IMG/VR virus record: IMGVR_UViG_3300046820_000223
Location: 1-22,201 of that record
Source: a virus
Direction: 5' to 3' (one strand)
Length of the DNA stretch: 22,201 nt
The translations under genes and the position numbers were made by a program. Within the stretch, counting starts at the first letter, position 1. Every line of letters begins with the position of its first letter. Under the pieces are notes generated by a model, which was given only the letters and a program-made list of their open reading frames with translations, was not told the origin of the DNA and did not search any database. This document shows positions 12,314-20,104 of this stretch, one piece after another.

Positions 12314-14317
12314 TTATTTACTTGTAGCTCGGTAAGTTCCGTCCCAGTTGGCTGGTTTACCCTCACGCATACGATCTGCCATGTTTTCATAATATTCTGC
12401 AAGTTCTGGTGTTGCAACTTTAAGTTGATCTATCATCTCAAGACATTTATCCCAGTTACCAACAGTATAATTAGACATCCAGTAATCATGCATACTGTTT
12501 TTGTTTGCAATTGTGTAAATGTTAACACCCTGAGTTTTACCTTTTACTGCAATGCAATCAAGTTTAACTACAGAGTATTCATCACTCACTTGTTTTGCTG
12601 TGAGTTCGCCCAACACAATACGAACTCCATAAGGTTTCGACTGACCCTCAAGCCTACTTGCGAGATTAACCCCATCGCCAAGACAAGTATAGTCAAAACG
12701 CTGCTCGCTGCCCATATTACCAACGACAACAGTAGCGGTGTTAATACCAAGACCCATACCGAAAGCAGGAATACCCTCAGCTTCAATCTCTTTATTAAAT
12801 TCATCTAACGACTCCAACATTTGTAATGCAGTTTTAACTGCCATCTTTGCATGGTTAGGTTCATCGACTGGAGCATTCCAAAATGCCATCTGCGCATCGC
12901 CGATATACTTATCAAGTGTTCCGTTATTCTCAATAATCTTTCTTGTCATCGCTGTCATGTAGCGATTCATAATTTTAGTTAACCCTTGGACATCTTTTCC
13001 ATAGTGTTCTGAAATTGTCGTAAACCCTCGAACATCGGTGAACATGATAGAAAGTTCTCGGGACTCCCCTCCAAGTTGAAGTAACTCAGGTTGTCGTTGT
13101 AACTTTTCAACCAAAGCTGGTGAAAGGTAAGTTCCGAATTGTTTTTTGATTTGCAACTTTTGGCGCAGTTCGACAAGGAATTTGACGATGTATCCGTGAA
13201 AGCTGCAGACAAGAATGGTAAGAATCGGGAATACAGCATCAAGTAGATAAGCTGATCGAACAAAGAGTTGGAAACCACCCCAATAGGTGAAGAATCCCAA
13301 AGCGATTGCGAATACGTATCCATGTTTATACCTTGTTAAGTAGATTGAAAGAATCACTGCCACAACCATAAACAAAATTTCTGCTGGCATTGCCCAGAAT
13401 GGACGAGATATATTTGTACCAGATACTACTGTTTCTAAAACTGCTGCCTGTAGGTAATGAGGATATACTGAACCCACTGCTGATGCGACAGGATTGTTAA
13501 GACCTTTTGCGGTGAGTCCAACGATGACAATACCTCCATCAAATGATTTTGGTAATTTTGCTGCGGAATGCTCGATAGGTTTTGACGACCAATCAACCCA
13601 TACTCTGCCGAGCTTGTCTGTTGCGATTTTTCCAAATTTAGGAATACGTACGGCTTCGATTCCTGTTTCGTTAACCTTAACTTGAAAGGAAGGGTCTCCT
13701 GATGCAACACGCAAGGATTCAAGAGAGATTGATGGATAAAGATTTCCGTTGGCTTGCACCACCATTGGTACTCGTCTTGTGACGCCATCAATTTCTGGGA
13801 GAGTGTTAACGATACCAATACCAGCAGCACTGTTATTGAATTCCTTAATGTTCGGTTCAATAATTCCATAATTTACACCTGCGTTATCTCCACCTATTAC
13901 TGATACACCTGGACGGAATGGTGGATATGTGTTTTTAATGTTATCAGTAGTTGCGGTATGTGGAAGAACTACTGGAACTTCCTTCATCAAATTACTTAAC
14001 TGAACATCTTGACCAAAACGATCACGCTCAGGCATATAGATGTTAAAGACAACCAACCCAGCACCAGCATTATACAGATCAGCAATGAGTTGGGCATATT
14101 GTCCACGAGGGAACGGGAACTGTCCTTTTTCTCGAATATAGGCATCGTCAATATTAACTACGTGAACCTGTTGGCTAACAGTAGTTCCTTTACTTGTTAT
14201 TAGTTGATCAAAATAACGAAGTCTGACAGATTCAACAAAAGATGGATCTGCCATTCTCAATAAAAGTAAAATCACTAGAGTTACTAGTGCTGTCCATGGA
14301 CTAAGAAGTTTTTTCAT
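12314..14317 (-). CDS. CHASE2-domain class III adenylate cyclase, membrane bound
   Basis: 667 residues. Order: TM helix (8-22); extracytoplasmic CHASE2 sensor (about 25-305, with VVNIDDAYIREKGQFPFPRG typical of the domain); three TM helices (about 312-328, 332-348, 358-378); a helical linker; then the cyclase domain (about 420-605). All catalytic residues are visible: metal Asp D428 in MFTDVRGF, K470 and metal D474 in LDKYIGDA, D542 for adenine recognition in RFDYTCLGD, and N551/R555 in GVNLASRLEG. This points to ATP to cAMP, not GTP. The last 60 residues form a helical tail. CHASE2 cyclases are common in bacteria, often near FecR proteins, but a phage copy is striking. It overlaps the small soluble gene by ATGA and ends the operon at the hairpin. 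The host would see a cAMP rise if it is active. Confidence 0.9.
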   Translation of the reverse strand: MKKLLSPWTALVTLVILLLLRMADPSFVESVRLRYFDQLITSKGTTVSQQVHVVNIDDAYIREKGQFPFPRGQYAQLIADLYNAGAGLVVFNIYMPERDRFGQDVQLSNLMKEVPVVLPHTATTDNIKNTYPPFRPGVSVIGGDNAGVNYGIIEPNIKEFNNSAAGIGIVNTLPEIDGVTRRVPMVVQANGNLYPSISLESLRVASGDPSFQVKVNETGIEAVRIPKFGKIATDKLGRVWVDWSSKPIEHSAAKLPKSFDGGIVIVGLTAKGLNNPVASAVGSVYPHYLQAAVLETVVSGTNISRPFWAMPAEILFMVVAVILSIYLTRYKHGYVFAIALGFFTYWGGFQLFVRSAYLLDAVFPILTILVCSFHGYIVKFLVELRQKLQIKKQFGTYLSPALVEKLQRQPELLQLGGESRELSIMFTDVRGFTTISEHYGKDVQGLTKIMNRYMTAMTRKIIENNGTLDKYIGDAQMAFWNAPVDEPNHAKMAVKTALQMLESLDEFNKEIEAEGIPAFGMGLGINTATVVVGNMGSEQRFDYTCLGDGVNLASRLEGQSKPYGVRIVLGELTAKQVSDEYSVVKLDCIAVKGKTQGVNIYTIANKNSMHDYWMSNYTVGNWDKCLEMIDQLKVATPELAEYYENMADRMREGKPANWDGTYRATSK

Positions 14318-14553
14318 ACAACTTTTGCTAGTATCTGAGCCATTTGAACTATGTATCTACATGCTATTTCATCGTTAGCCAATTCTTGTTGAGCTCTAAC
14401 ATCTGCAATCTCACTAACTAAAAATTGATATTCTTCATCAGTTAATTCTCCAATAGATCTTTTATCAGTTAGAACTAATAATTCGTTGGCTAACTGTGCA
14501 GCTGATCCACCAAGACCAGCCTGCTCTCTTAAACTTTCTAGATATTCGTTCAT
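14314..14553 (-). CDS. Small conserved phage protein, 79 aa
   Basis: I start at the ATG at 14553, which overlaps the lipoprotein stop as ATGA and has GAGAGG a few bases ahead; an ATG four codons earlier is possible. The product MNEYLESLREQAGLGGSAAQ with ELLVLTDKRSIGELTDEEYQ and an IADVRAQQELANDE helix is wholly helical and acidic, with no signal or TM. I recall closely similar proteins in marine T4-like phages, with no assigned role. It sits between a lipoprotein and the cyclase, so it may be a cytoplasmic partner of that module. Confidence 0.7.
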   Translation of the reverse strand: MNEYLESLREQAGLGGSAAQLANELLVLTDKRSIGELTDEEYQFLVSEIADVRAQQELANDEIACRYIVQMAQILAKVV

Positions 14554-14891
14554 CTTCCTCTCCATGCATCAGCGATTACATTAATACGAGTCTTGTTGAT
14601 TTTAATAACAGATTCGCAAAATGATTTGTTGTTAGAATTTTTAGCTTTAACTACTGCTTCTTGTAGCTTACCTATCGCATCAGCCTGTGGGTCTTTACGT
14701 AGAGAAGCGTATACTTTTAATCTTTCAATTTTATATTCAGCATCTGCCCAATTCTTATCATCACAATTTAATTTATCAACTGCGATCTTAACTTCAACTA
14801 GATTGTTGAACATTGCTGAGTCATGTGGTCGTGGTAAAATAAAAGAACAACCACTAAGTGTTACGAATAAAAGTGCTGCGATAATTTTCAT
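14550..14891 (-). CDS. Lipoprotein, 113 aa
   Basis: An AGGTAA site precedes the ATG at 14891. The signal sequence MKIIAALLFVTLSGCS ends in a lipobox L-S-G-C15, so the mature protein is lipidated and anchored in an envelope membrane. Residue +2 is Ser, which favours transport to the outer membrane. The rest is helical with two cysteines (C43 and C92) that could form a disulfide. It could be an outer-membrane spanin-like lysis protein, or an accessory to the curli pore; the sequence does not decide. It directly follows the FecR gene. Confidence 0.8.
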   Translation of the reverse strand: MKIIAALLFVTLSGCSFILPRPHDSAMFNNLVEVKIAVDKLNCDDKNWADAEYKIERLKVYASLRKDPQADAIGKLQEAVVKAKNSNNKSFCESVIKINKTRINVIADAWRGR

Positions 14892-14896
14892 ATTAC

Positions 14897-15988
14897 CTAC
14901 TTTTGTATTATGTTAATGGTAGTACTACCACCTTTGTTTACCTGTTGATAAACTGCAGAACCATCTTGTGAAATGTTTATGGTTTTATCAGATTCTTTAT
15001 CAATTATTATTTGTGCTACATGACTACTTATTCGATATAAAACTAGCTTATCATTTTCGTCAATACCATATTTCAAGCCAGAAGATTCATTATACCCTGG
15101 AAGCATTGTCTTTTGTTCTAACATAGATTCTTGACTGGCAGCTAACGCTCTATTACTTTCGTCAAGTAAATTAGTCAACAGTTCTACATCAAGAAAATTT
15201 ATATCAAGAGAATTAAACTTTAGATTATCTTCATCTAGTTTAGAATACTTCAATAAGTCTACATCAAGAAAATTAACATCCAACGCAGTTTTAGATTCTT
15301 GCTTGTAATCTTCTTGTATTTCTTTCGGCGGTGAAATAATCAACATATTATTTATGTTCGCCTGATCTATTGAAACTATAATTGGTTTCGATGGTGCTGC
15401 ATTTCTATCTGATACGAATGTTGTTTGATATGCAACATCCATAAACACAGTACCAACATCAGTAGACACTTCAATGGCACCTGTTACGCATGTTTTATTG
15501 TCGCATGAAGGAAGAAGCATAATTAACGAACGACCTAATTCGTCAACTGTCATAGAGAAGTCTGTCCCTCTAACTGCGACTGTTGCAGTTGGTGTTTGAA
15601 CATTTACATTTTGTGGATTTGATTTTGCTATCTGGCCACTGGCATATCTTGCAGTTCCCAGAACAACTTTCATGGCGAGTTTACCAGAACCTTTATTCGG
15701 ATCATACACGAAGTCATCTATCACGAGTTTTGATTGCTCTGTGATATTGACTGTCGTGTTGTCCTCGAATGTTAGTTTGGCTTTAGCCTTAGCCGTTACG
15801 ACTGTGTCGTTCATCTCTACTGGAGTATTGATTTTACTCTCTAGAGATTTCTTATTTCTAACAATTTCTGTAGGTCCAGTTTGCTCAGAAACTTTACCTA
15901 CGGCAGCATAATTAGTTTGACTGGTTAATAGTAATATTGTTAAGATTACCAGTTGAGTTAACTGTAACGCTCTGAGGTAATGTGCCAC
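14897..15988 (-). CDS. Secreted FecR-domain protein with curlin-like C-terminus
   Basis: I prefer the GTG at 15988 (GGAG nine bases ahead) giving 363 residues; a second GTG at 16018 has no such site. A signal peptide (LTQLVILTILLLTSQTNYA) is followed by a FecR domain with its hallmark VQTPTATVAVRGTDF (130-144). A middle section duplicates a FLDVDLL/FLDVELL unit about 25 residues apart. The last 35 residues (TINISQDGSAVYQQ and TTINIIQK) have the I-x-I-x-Q pattern of curlin repeats. The FecR domain here is periplasmic and is not an iron regulator by itself. The protein may link curlin export to the CHASE2 sensor. It overlaps the curlin gene by 77 bases. Confidence 0.82.
   Translation of the reverse strand: MAHYLRALQLTQLVILTILLLTSQTNYAAVGKVSEQTGPTEIVRNKKSLESKINTPVEMNDTVVTAKAKAKLTFEDNTTVNITEQSKLVIDDFVYDPNKGSGKLAMKVVLGTARYASGQIAKSNPQNVNVQTPTATVAVRGTDFSMTVDELGRSLIMLLPSCDNKTCVTGAIEVSTDVGTVFMDVAYQTTFVSDRNAAPSKPIIVSIDQANINNMLIISPPKEIQEDYKQESKTALDVNFLDVDLLKYSKLDEDNLKFNSLDINFLDVELLTNLLDESNRALAASQESMLEQKTMLPGYNESSGLKYGIDENDKLVLYRISSHVAQIIIDKESDKTINISQDGSAVYQQVNKGGSTTINIIQK
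15183..15274. repeat. Short direct repeat inside the FecR gene
   Basis: A 17-base sequence at 15183-15199 recurs exactly at 15258-15274, 75 bases (25 codons) apart. It encodes the two copies of the NFLDVDLL/NFLDVELL unit. The repeat looks like a small internal duplication in a linker between the FecR domain and the curlin-like tail. Confidence 0.7.
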
Positions 15989-16535
15989 TTTGTGTAACTC
16001 CAATAGTATTCGTATCACCAGTAGCTGTTATAATTGCACTTGTCACTCCAGTATTAGTTGAAGTGTGAGTGATGTTATTTGTACTACCAGTAACATTAAT
16101 TTCACTATAATGATTTGCGCCAGCACCTAAGTTCTGTGTTATAGTGTTATTATCACCAACCACGACTTGTTTAATTGTAGAACCAGAACATCCAGCAGAT
16201 GTAGTGGTACCACAGTTAATGGTTTGAATATTACCGCTACCAGTTGTATCAACAATAACGCTGGCAGATGCACCATTAACAACCAATGACAATTCATTGT
16301 TGCTTCCTATTTGATCGATAGTAACTGTGTTAGAGCCACCACCGATGAAGGCAGAACTTAGAGAACTACCAATAGTATTTCCACTACCATCTTGAGTAAT
16401 AGAAATAGTTGAAGAATCTCCAACCTGTTCGATATAGATGTCATTAGCATAAACAAAGGATGAAGCTGTCACGCATAACAAAGCAGTGAGTACTTTTCTC
16501 GACAACCCACAAACGCCTGTCTTACTTGTTTTCAT
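15912..16535 (-). CDS. Curlin-repeat amyloid subunit (CsgA/CsgB-like)
   Basis: Using the ATG at 16535 the protein has 207 residues; upstream codons in the frame lie within CsgG. A signal peptide ends VLTALLCVTASSFVYA. The mature part has repeated curlin-type strands: ISITQDGSGNTIG, VTIDQIGSNNELSL, IKQVVVGDNNTITQN, TIGVTQSG and ITINQSN, with the Q-x-G-x-N turns of amyloid curlins. Spacing is less regular than in E. coli CsgA (22-residue repeats), and two cysteines lie in the middle (NCGTTTSAGCSG), which is unusual. It should be exported through CsgG and assemble as fibre or coat. It overlaps csgG by 14 bases and the FecR gene by 77 bases. Confidence 0.88.
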   Translation of the reverse strand: MKTSKTGVCGLSRKVLTALLCVTASSFVYANDIYIEQVGDSSTISITQDGSGNTIGSSLSSAFIGGGSNTVTIDQIGSNNELSLVVNGASASVIVDTTGSGNIQTINCGTTTSAGCSGSTIKQVVVGDNNTITQNLGAGANHYSEINVTGSTNNITHTSTNTGVTSAIITATGDTNTIGVTQSGTLPQSVTVNSTGNLNNITINQSN

Positions 16536-17331
16536 CTTCTTTGATTTCCTTGTTTGGTTTTGGTTTGAATTTCCAAATACCTTTCTTTTCTCCTTCAATA
16601 ATCATTTCATATACAGCCTGTTCTATTGCAACACGAACAGCGTAAGTAGTTGGTTCATTTAGAGCTGTCCCACTTTCAAGTTCTAAAGACTTAGTGCCTT
16701 GATCAACAAATTTGAACACACCTACTGTATGAGCAGTACTATAAATTGTTTTTGATACTGCCGTACTTAACAAAATCTCTCCGCTACTCACACTTACCAA
16801 GCGTAAAGATATAACAACTTCATCGACACGATATTGCTCACTGCCACCGATACCTAAAAATCTGGCACCATTACCACCAGATCTGATGTTACTATCGTAA
16901 CCAATAATACCACCTTCAACCATAACACCAGCAACAGTTAGTGGCTTGAGTGGTTTGGCTTCTTTTCCTTCATATACTTCTCTTTGGTTTCTAATTAACT
17001 GTCGTTCTTTAACTAAGTTATCAAGACCAACACGTTCAACTACCTTAAACCAATTCTTACTATCTTGTAGTGATTTAATTAAAAATGTTTCACCACCCTG
17101 TGTAACTGCTGATGAGAATAATGCCAACTTATCGTTTGGTTTCTTTTGTCCAGTTTTATCAGCGAATCCATAAACAGCGATAGCTATTTTCGGACCATCA
17201 AGTTCTGGTAGTTTCTCAATGACACTCTCACGTGGTGTTAATTTAACTGGTTCTTCTTGTGAGAAGTTCATACGCAGATTCGCGCAACCAGTTAAAACTA
17301 ACATCGACAATGATAAAACAATTAACTTCAT
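16522..17331 (-). CDS. csgG: CsgG curli secretion channel lipoprotein
   Basis: 269 residues (E. coli CsgG is 277). The lipobox is LTGC16. Family landmarks are strong: IAVYGFADKTGQ-KP (50-64), SAVTQGG, VERVGLDNLVKERQLIRNQ (98-116), and VAGVMVEGGIIGYDSNIRSGG followed by GARFLGIGGSEQYRVD. The long beta hairpins that form the 36-strand outer-membrane pore and the gating constriction region are present by alignment with E. coli. A GEILLSTAVSKTI segment also matches. It should form a nonameric pore in the outer membrane for unfolded curlin. CsgG genes have been noted in marine T4-like phages. Its ATG overlaps the stop of the upstream gene (TAATG). Confidence 0.95.
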   Translation of the reverse strand: MKLIVLSLSMLVLTGCANLRMNFSQEEPVKLTPRESVIEKLPELDGPKIAIAVYGFADKTGQKKPNDKLALFSSAVTQGGETFLIKSLQDSKNWFKVVERVGLDNLVKERQLIRNQREVYEGKEAKPLKPLTVAGVMVEGGIIGYDSNIRSGGNGARFLGIGGSEQYRVDEVVISLRLVSVSSGEILLSTAVSKTIYSTAHTVGVFKFVDQGTKSLELESGTALNEPTTYAVRVAIEQAVYEMIIEGEKKGIWKFKPKPNKEIKEDENK

Positions 17332-19346
17332 TAGAATTTAACTTTTACATTTAATCCAAGAGTGTTGCTTGTTGTTGAATTTAACCAGTTCTTACCAGCA
17401 TAAACATAATATGTGGTATCACCATCTACTTTAGATAAAATTAAGTTTGCTTCAGTTATTCCGTTTGATGTTTTAGCAACTTCAGTTAAAACTTTTCCAC
17501 CCAATACATCTGTTGAATATTGAACACCATATTCTCCGATAGTTTGAGTATTTGAGTTTCCGATAATAGTTTGAGCTGACTGAATGCTACCAGCTTCAAC
17601 CTTAGTTGGAGTTGAGTTCTTTAAAATAGTGGCACCAACGAATGGTCTAAAGCCATAAACTTCTGGAGAAAGAACCTTAGTACTCAACCATGTTGATTGT
17701 GATGCGTTAGAATAACTGTTTGAGAATGGACCGATAGTTCTGCTATAATTATTTTTAATATTAGCATGACCAACATCATTCTGAATAGTAATTCCTTCGT
17801 CTGAATTATAATCAGCGAAAGCACCGAAGTGATAACCATCTAGACCAGCACCAGTAGTATCAACACCAGTTAGCTTACCATTGATTTTGTTAATCTGACC
17901 ACCAACAATCAAAGTTTTATCAATGTCAGTTTCGTATGAAAGACCAACGATAGAAGTGTTTGCAGAATAACCATTCTGCCCTTTGAACTTGGTACCAGTA
18001 ACATTAATGGCAACTCTACCTTTATCATCAGCAACACCATTTCTAGCATTTTGACGATTTAAGTTTCTGTATAAACCAGTCTTGATTATATCAAACTGGT
18101 CAGCCTGATCAGCACGACCAGAGAAACTATCATTGGCGACGCTAGTATCAACTACGTTAAACAATTCAGTAGTAGTTGTAGTTGAACCACGTGTAGTAGT
18201 TGTAGTAGAATCACTATAAGATGTTGTTGTGATAGGAGTAGTTGCTGTTGTTCTAATCCATGGTGTTGTTACATTAGTGGTAGTTGTTCTAGCGATAGTC
18301 TGAAGACCAGAAGATTTACTAGCTTCATGGTGAGCAAGAGAACCAGTAATAACTGGTAATGAAGAATCAACTACAGTTGATACTAATACTTCATTAGTAA
18401 CTGATGTACCAGTGATAGTTGGAGTTGCTGGCGCAGAAGCAGCCGATGTTGCTGAGCCGATATCTGTTAAAGTCCCACTGAAAGAACTTGTTCCTGCTGT
18501 ACCACCACCTGCACCACCATCAATGGCAGTAGAAGCAGAAGCAAATGCAGATGGTCCGAAGATATAAGCGTAACGGTAAGTTACGATATCACCAATTGCC
18601 AAACTGCTTGATAAGAAAGAAATACCGATTGTGTAGTCGCCACGAACTACATCATGACCGCTCGTATTATCGTAGTAGTCTTGTGGATTGCTTGACCAAA
18701 ATGGACTGATACTAGTATTTGAACCAGTAGCCTGAGTTGTGTATAAACCAAGAGCATATCTTGAAGTTAATGCTTCAGAGAATACCACATTCTGTCTCGG
18801 AATAACACCATAACCACGCACGTTGTCAGTAGAAGAACTGTCTCCTGTTGCTGCACGAGCATCTGGATCAATGAAACGAGCAAAGTATAATTGATCCATC
18901 GCAATCTTAGCTTCTATTCTTGTTGCGATGTCAAGGTATTGTTTACCAGAACCTAATGCGTAGGTATGTTGTAAATCAAAATTAGAATGATTAACTGCCC
19001 ATACAGCACTTGAAGACGTTGGAGTTCCAACCCAAGCACCACCTGGCACTTGAGTAACATATGCGTTGTTATTGTGATAGTTAGTGGCGACACCACCATT
19101 GACGATACGAACTGCCCATCCCTCAAATGGAGACCCAGGAGTTAGATAATCGTAAGCTGTATTGAATGTTCCAGTTCCTGTTGAATCGTATAACAATCCA
19201 GGAGAAGTATTACCACCAGAACCTAAAGTTCCTGTAGTGGCATTAACACCAGCTTTAACGTATTCGTTAACTAGAATTACGTTTTGCGCATGTGCCGAAA
19301 CAAACGCACTTGCGATTGCCAGAGAGATTAGGGTTTTCTTAAACAT
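17331..19346 (-). CDS. Autotransporter-like outer-membrane protein, 671 aa
   Basis: A signal peptide (MFKKTLISLAIASAFVSAHA) leads a passenger of about 20-340 rich in Ser, Thr, Gly and Asn, then a Thr-rich low-complexity linker (350-395), an amphipathic helix (QADQFDIIKTGLYRNLN), and a beta-rich domain to the C-terminal residue F (LGLNVKVKF). This terminal F with alternating residues is the outer-membrane assembly signal. The plan matches type V autotransporters: passenger plus about 12-strand barrel. I find no protease or adhesin motif. It lies between csgF and csgG, so the phage would insert it in the host outer membrane at the same time as the pore. AAAGGA sits before the ATG at 19346. The fold call is likely and the role is open. 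Confidence 0.75.
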   Translation of the reverse strand: MFKKTLISLAIASAFVSAHAQNVILVNEYVKAGVNATTGTLGSGGNTSPGLLYDSTGTGTFNTAYDYLTPGSPFEGWAVRIVNGGVATNYHNNNAYVTQVPGGAWVGTPTSSSAVWAVNHSNFDLQHTYALGSGKQYLDIATRIEAKIAMDQLYFARFIDPDARAATGDSSSTDNVRGYGVIPRQNVVFSEALTSRYALGLYTTQATGSNTSISPFWSSNPQDYYDNTSGHDVVRGDYTIGISFLSSSLAIGDIVTYRYAYIFGPSAFASASTAIDGGAGGGTAGTSSFSGTLTDIGSATSAASAPATPTITGTSVTNEVLVSTVVDSSLPVITGSLAHHEASKSSGLQTIARTTTTNVTTPWIRTTATTPITTTSYSDSTTTTTRGSTTTTTELFNVVDTSVANDSFSGRADQADQFDIIKTGLYRNLNRQNARNGVADDKGRVAINVTGTKFKGQNGYSANTSIVGLSYETDIDKTLIVGGQINKINGKLTGVDTTGAGLDGYHFGAFADYNSDEGITIQNDVGHANIKNNYSRTIGPFSNSYSNASQSTWLSTKVLSPEVYGFRPFVGATILKNSTPTKVEAGSIQSAQTIIGNSNTQTIGEYGVQYSTDVLGGKVLTEVAKTSNGITEANLILSKVDGDTTYYVYAGKNWLNSTTSNTLGLNVKVKF

Positions 19347-19355
19347 ATTATTCCT

Positions 19356-19805
19356 TTAGAATGAAAAACTTGCTATCGGCACAGTGATATCAGTTCTATT
19401 ACCATTCGATTCAATAATAGTGAGAGTCACATCTGTGCCAGTTTTCACCCAAGAAATATTAGTTCCCTGAAAATCCATTGTTCCTGACGTCGCACCTGCA
19501 TCTGCAAACATTGCGTCTGCTAACTGCTTTGATAGTTGTGCGTAAATGCGAGATTCTACGTTAACCAAAAATTTTGCTAAGTTTGTATTCTTAGCGTCAC
19601 GTTCAGCTTTATCAGCTGTAGCCTTAGCTTCGTCTTTTAGTTTTTGTTTTCGCTGTGTTTCTAACTGTTCAATAGTTAGAACATGTGATGAATAACCAAC
19701 CCCACTAAAAGCAGGGGAGTTAAATTGGTGCACGAGTTCTGCAGCATAGATATTACTTGCTATCAGACTCGCTAATATGAGACTTCTTTTTAGAAATGTC
19801 ATCAT
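19356..19805 (-). CDS. csgF: CsgF-like curli assembly factor
   Basis: I start at the ATG at 19805 (149 residues; the next codon is also ATG); earlier codons fall in the preceding gene. A signal peptide ends ASLIASNIYA. The mature start ELVHQFNSPAFSGVGYSSH matches the CsgF pore-binding N-terminus (FxNPxFGG in E. coli), which plugs into CsgG. A charged helix follows (EQLETQRKQKLKDEAKATAD), then a beta-rich end with LTIIESNGNRTDITVP like the E. coli C-terminus. E. coli CsgF is 138 residues. It overlaps the upstream one-TM gene by 53 bases. In bacteria CsgF links the pore to nucleation at the cell surface. Combined with csgG and a curlin gene nearby, the identification is firm. Confidence 0.87.
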   Translation of the reverse strand: MMTFLKRSLILASLIASNIYAAELVHQFNSPAFSGVGYSSHVLTIEQLETQRKQKLKDEAKATADKAERDAKNTNLAKFLVNVESRIYAQLSKQLADAMFADAGATSGTMDFQGTNISWVKTGTDVTLTIIESNGNRTDITVPIASFSF

Positions 19806-20040
19806 TTTCTTTTTCGTTGCGTAACGACAAAATGACATTCACTTTCTGGTTCAAACGGATAAGGTCGTTATCCAACATTCTAATTCGATCAATAAGATCG
19901 ACCAGAACTTTACTAGCTTCACTTGTTACTGGTTTAATTTCAGTAGTTACCCACTGCCAAACATAGTAAATGAAGTATCCCAATCCAAACGCTGCTACTA
20001 TTGGGAAACCGAATTTGTTAATTAGTCCTACTATGTCCAT
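19753..20040 (-). CDS. One-TM coiled-coil membrane protein (paralog of 20097-20372)
   Basis: The ATG at 20040 is two codons inside a GTG at 20046 and has AAGAG about 7 bases ahead. The 95-residue product has an N-terminal TM helix (GFPIVAAFGLGYFIYYVW) and then a heptad-like helix (DRIRMLDNDLIRLNQKVNVIL) ending in a charged tail. The next gene upstream has the same plan and shared residues, so the two form a tandem paralogous pair. The size is that of a phage holin or spanin partner, but there is no proof. It leads into csgF with a 53-base overlap. Confidence 0.7.
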   Translation of the reverse strand: MDIVGLINKFGFPIVAAFGLGYFIYYVWQWVTTEIKPVTSEASKVLVDLIDRIRMLDNDLIRLNQKVNVILSLRNEKENDDISKKKSHISESDSK

Positions 20041-20104
20041 ATCCACACTCTTTACATGGTTGATTTTTAGGAGTCAAAGCTCCACAATGTTTACATTCAG
20101 TCAC
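20018..20104 (-). CDS. Putative CxxC/CxxC zinc-ribbon micro-protein, 28 aa
   Basis: A GTG at 20104 opens 28 codons to TAA at 20018. The product is MTECKHCGALTPKNQPCKEC then GYGHSRTN: two CxxC knuckles 9 residues apart, the layout of a minimal zinc ribbon. Its start overlaps the previous gene's stop by 8 bases and its end overlaps the next ATG, so it would fill the gap between the two membrane genes. No good Shine-Dalgarno site is seen. The spacing and overlap are what this genome does elsewhere, but the short length keeps the call tentative. Confidence 0.45.
   Translation of the reverse strand: MTECKHCGALTPKNQPCKECGYGHSRTN

Noticed and set aside
12296-12808. A 170-codon plus-strand frame opposite the cyclase
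   Set aside because: It is the antisense shadow of the cyclase catalytic domain; no Shine-Dalgarno site, odd Cys/Phe/His-rich composition, and no other plus-strand gene in the window.
13435-13869. Other same-strand frames inside the cyclase gene (also 12979-13323)
   Set aside because: They overlap a strong, domain-complete gene in another frame and have no plausible start or family pattern.
18150-18300. A GTAGTTGTAG-rich tract as a tandem repeat or CRISPR-like element
   Set aside because: It is the coding sequence for the Thr-rich linker of the autotransporter-like protein; unit lengths are irregular and in frame.
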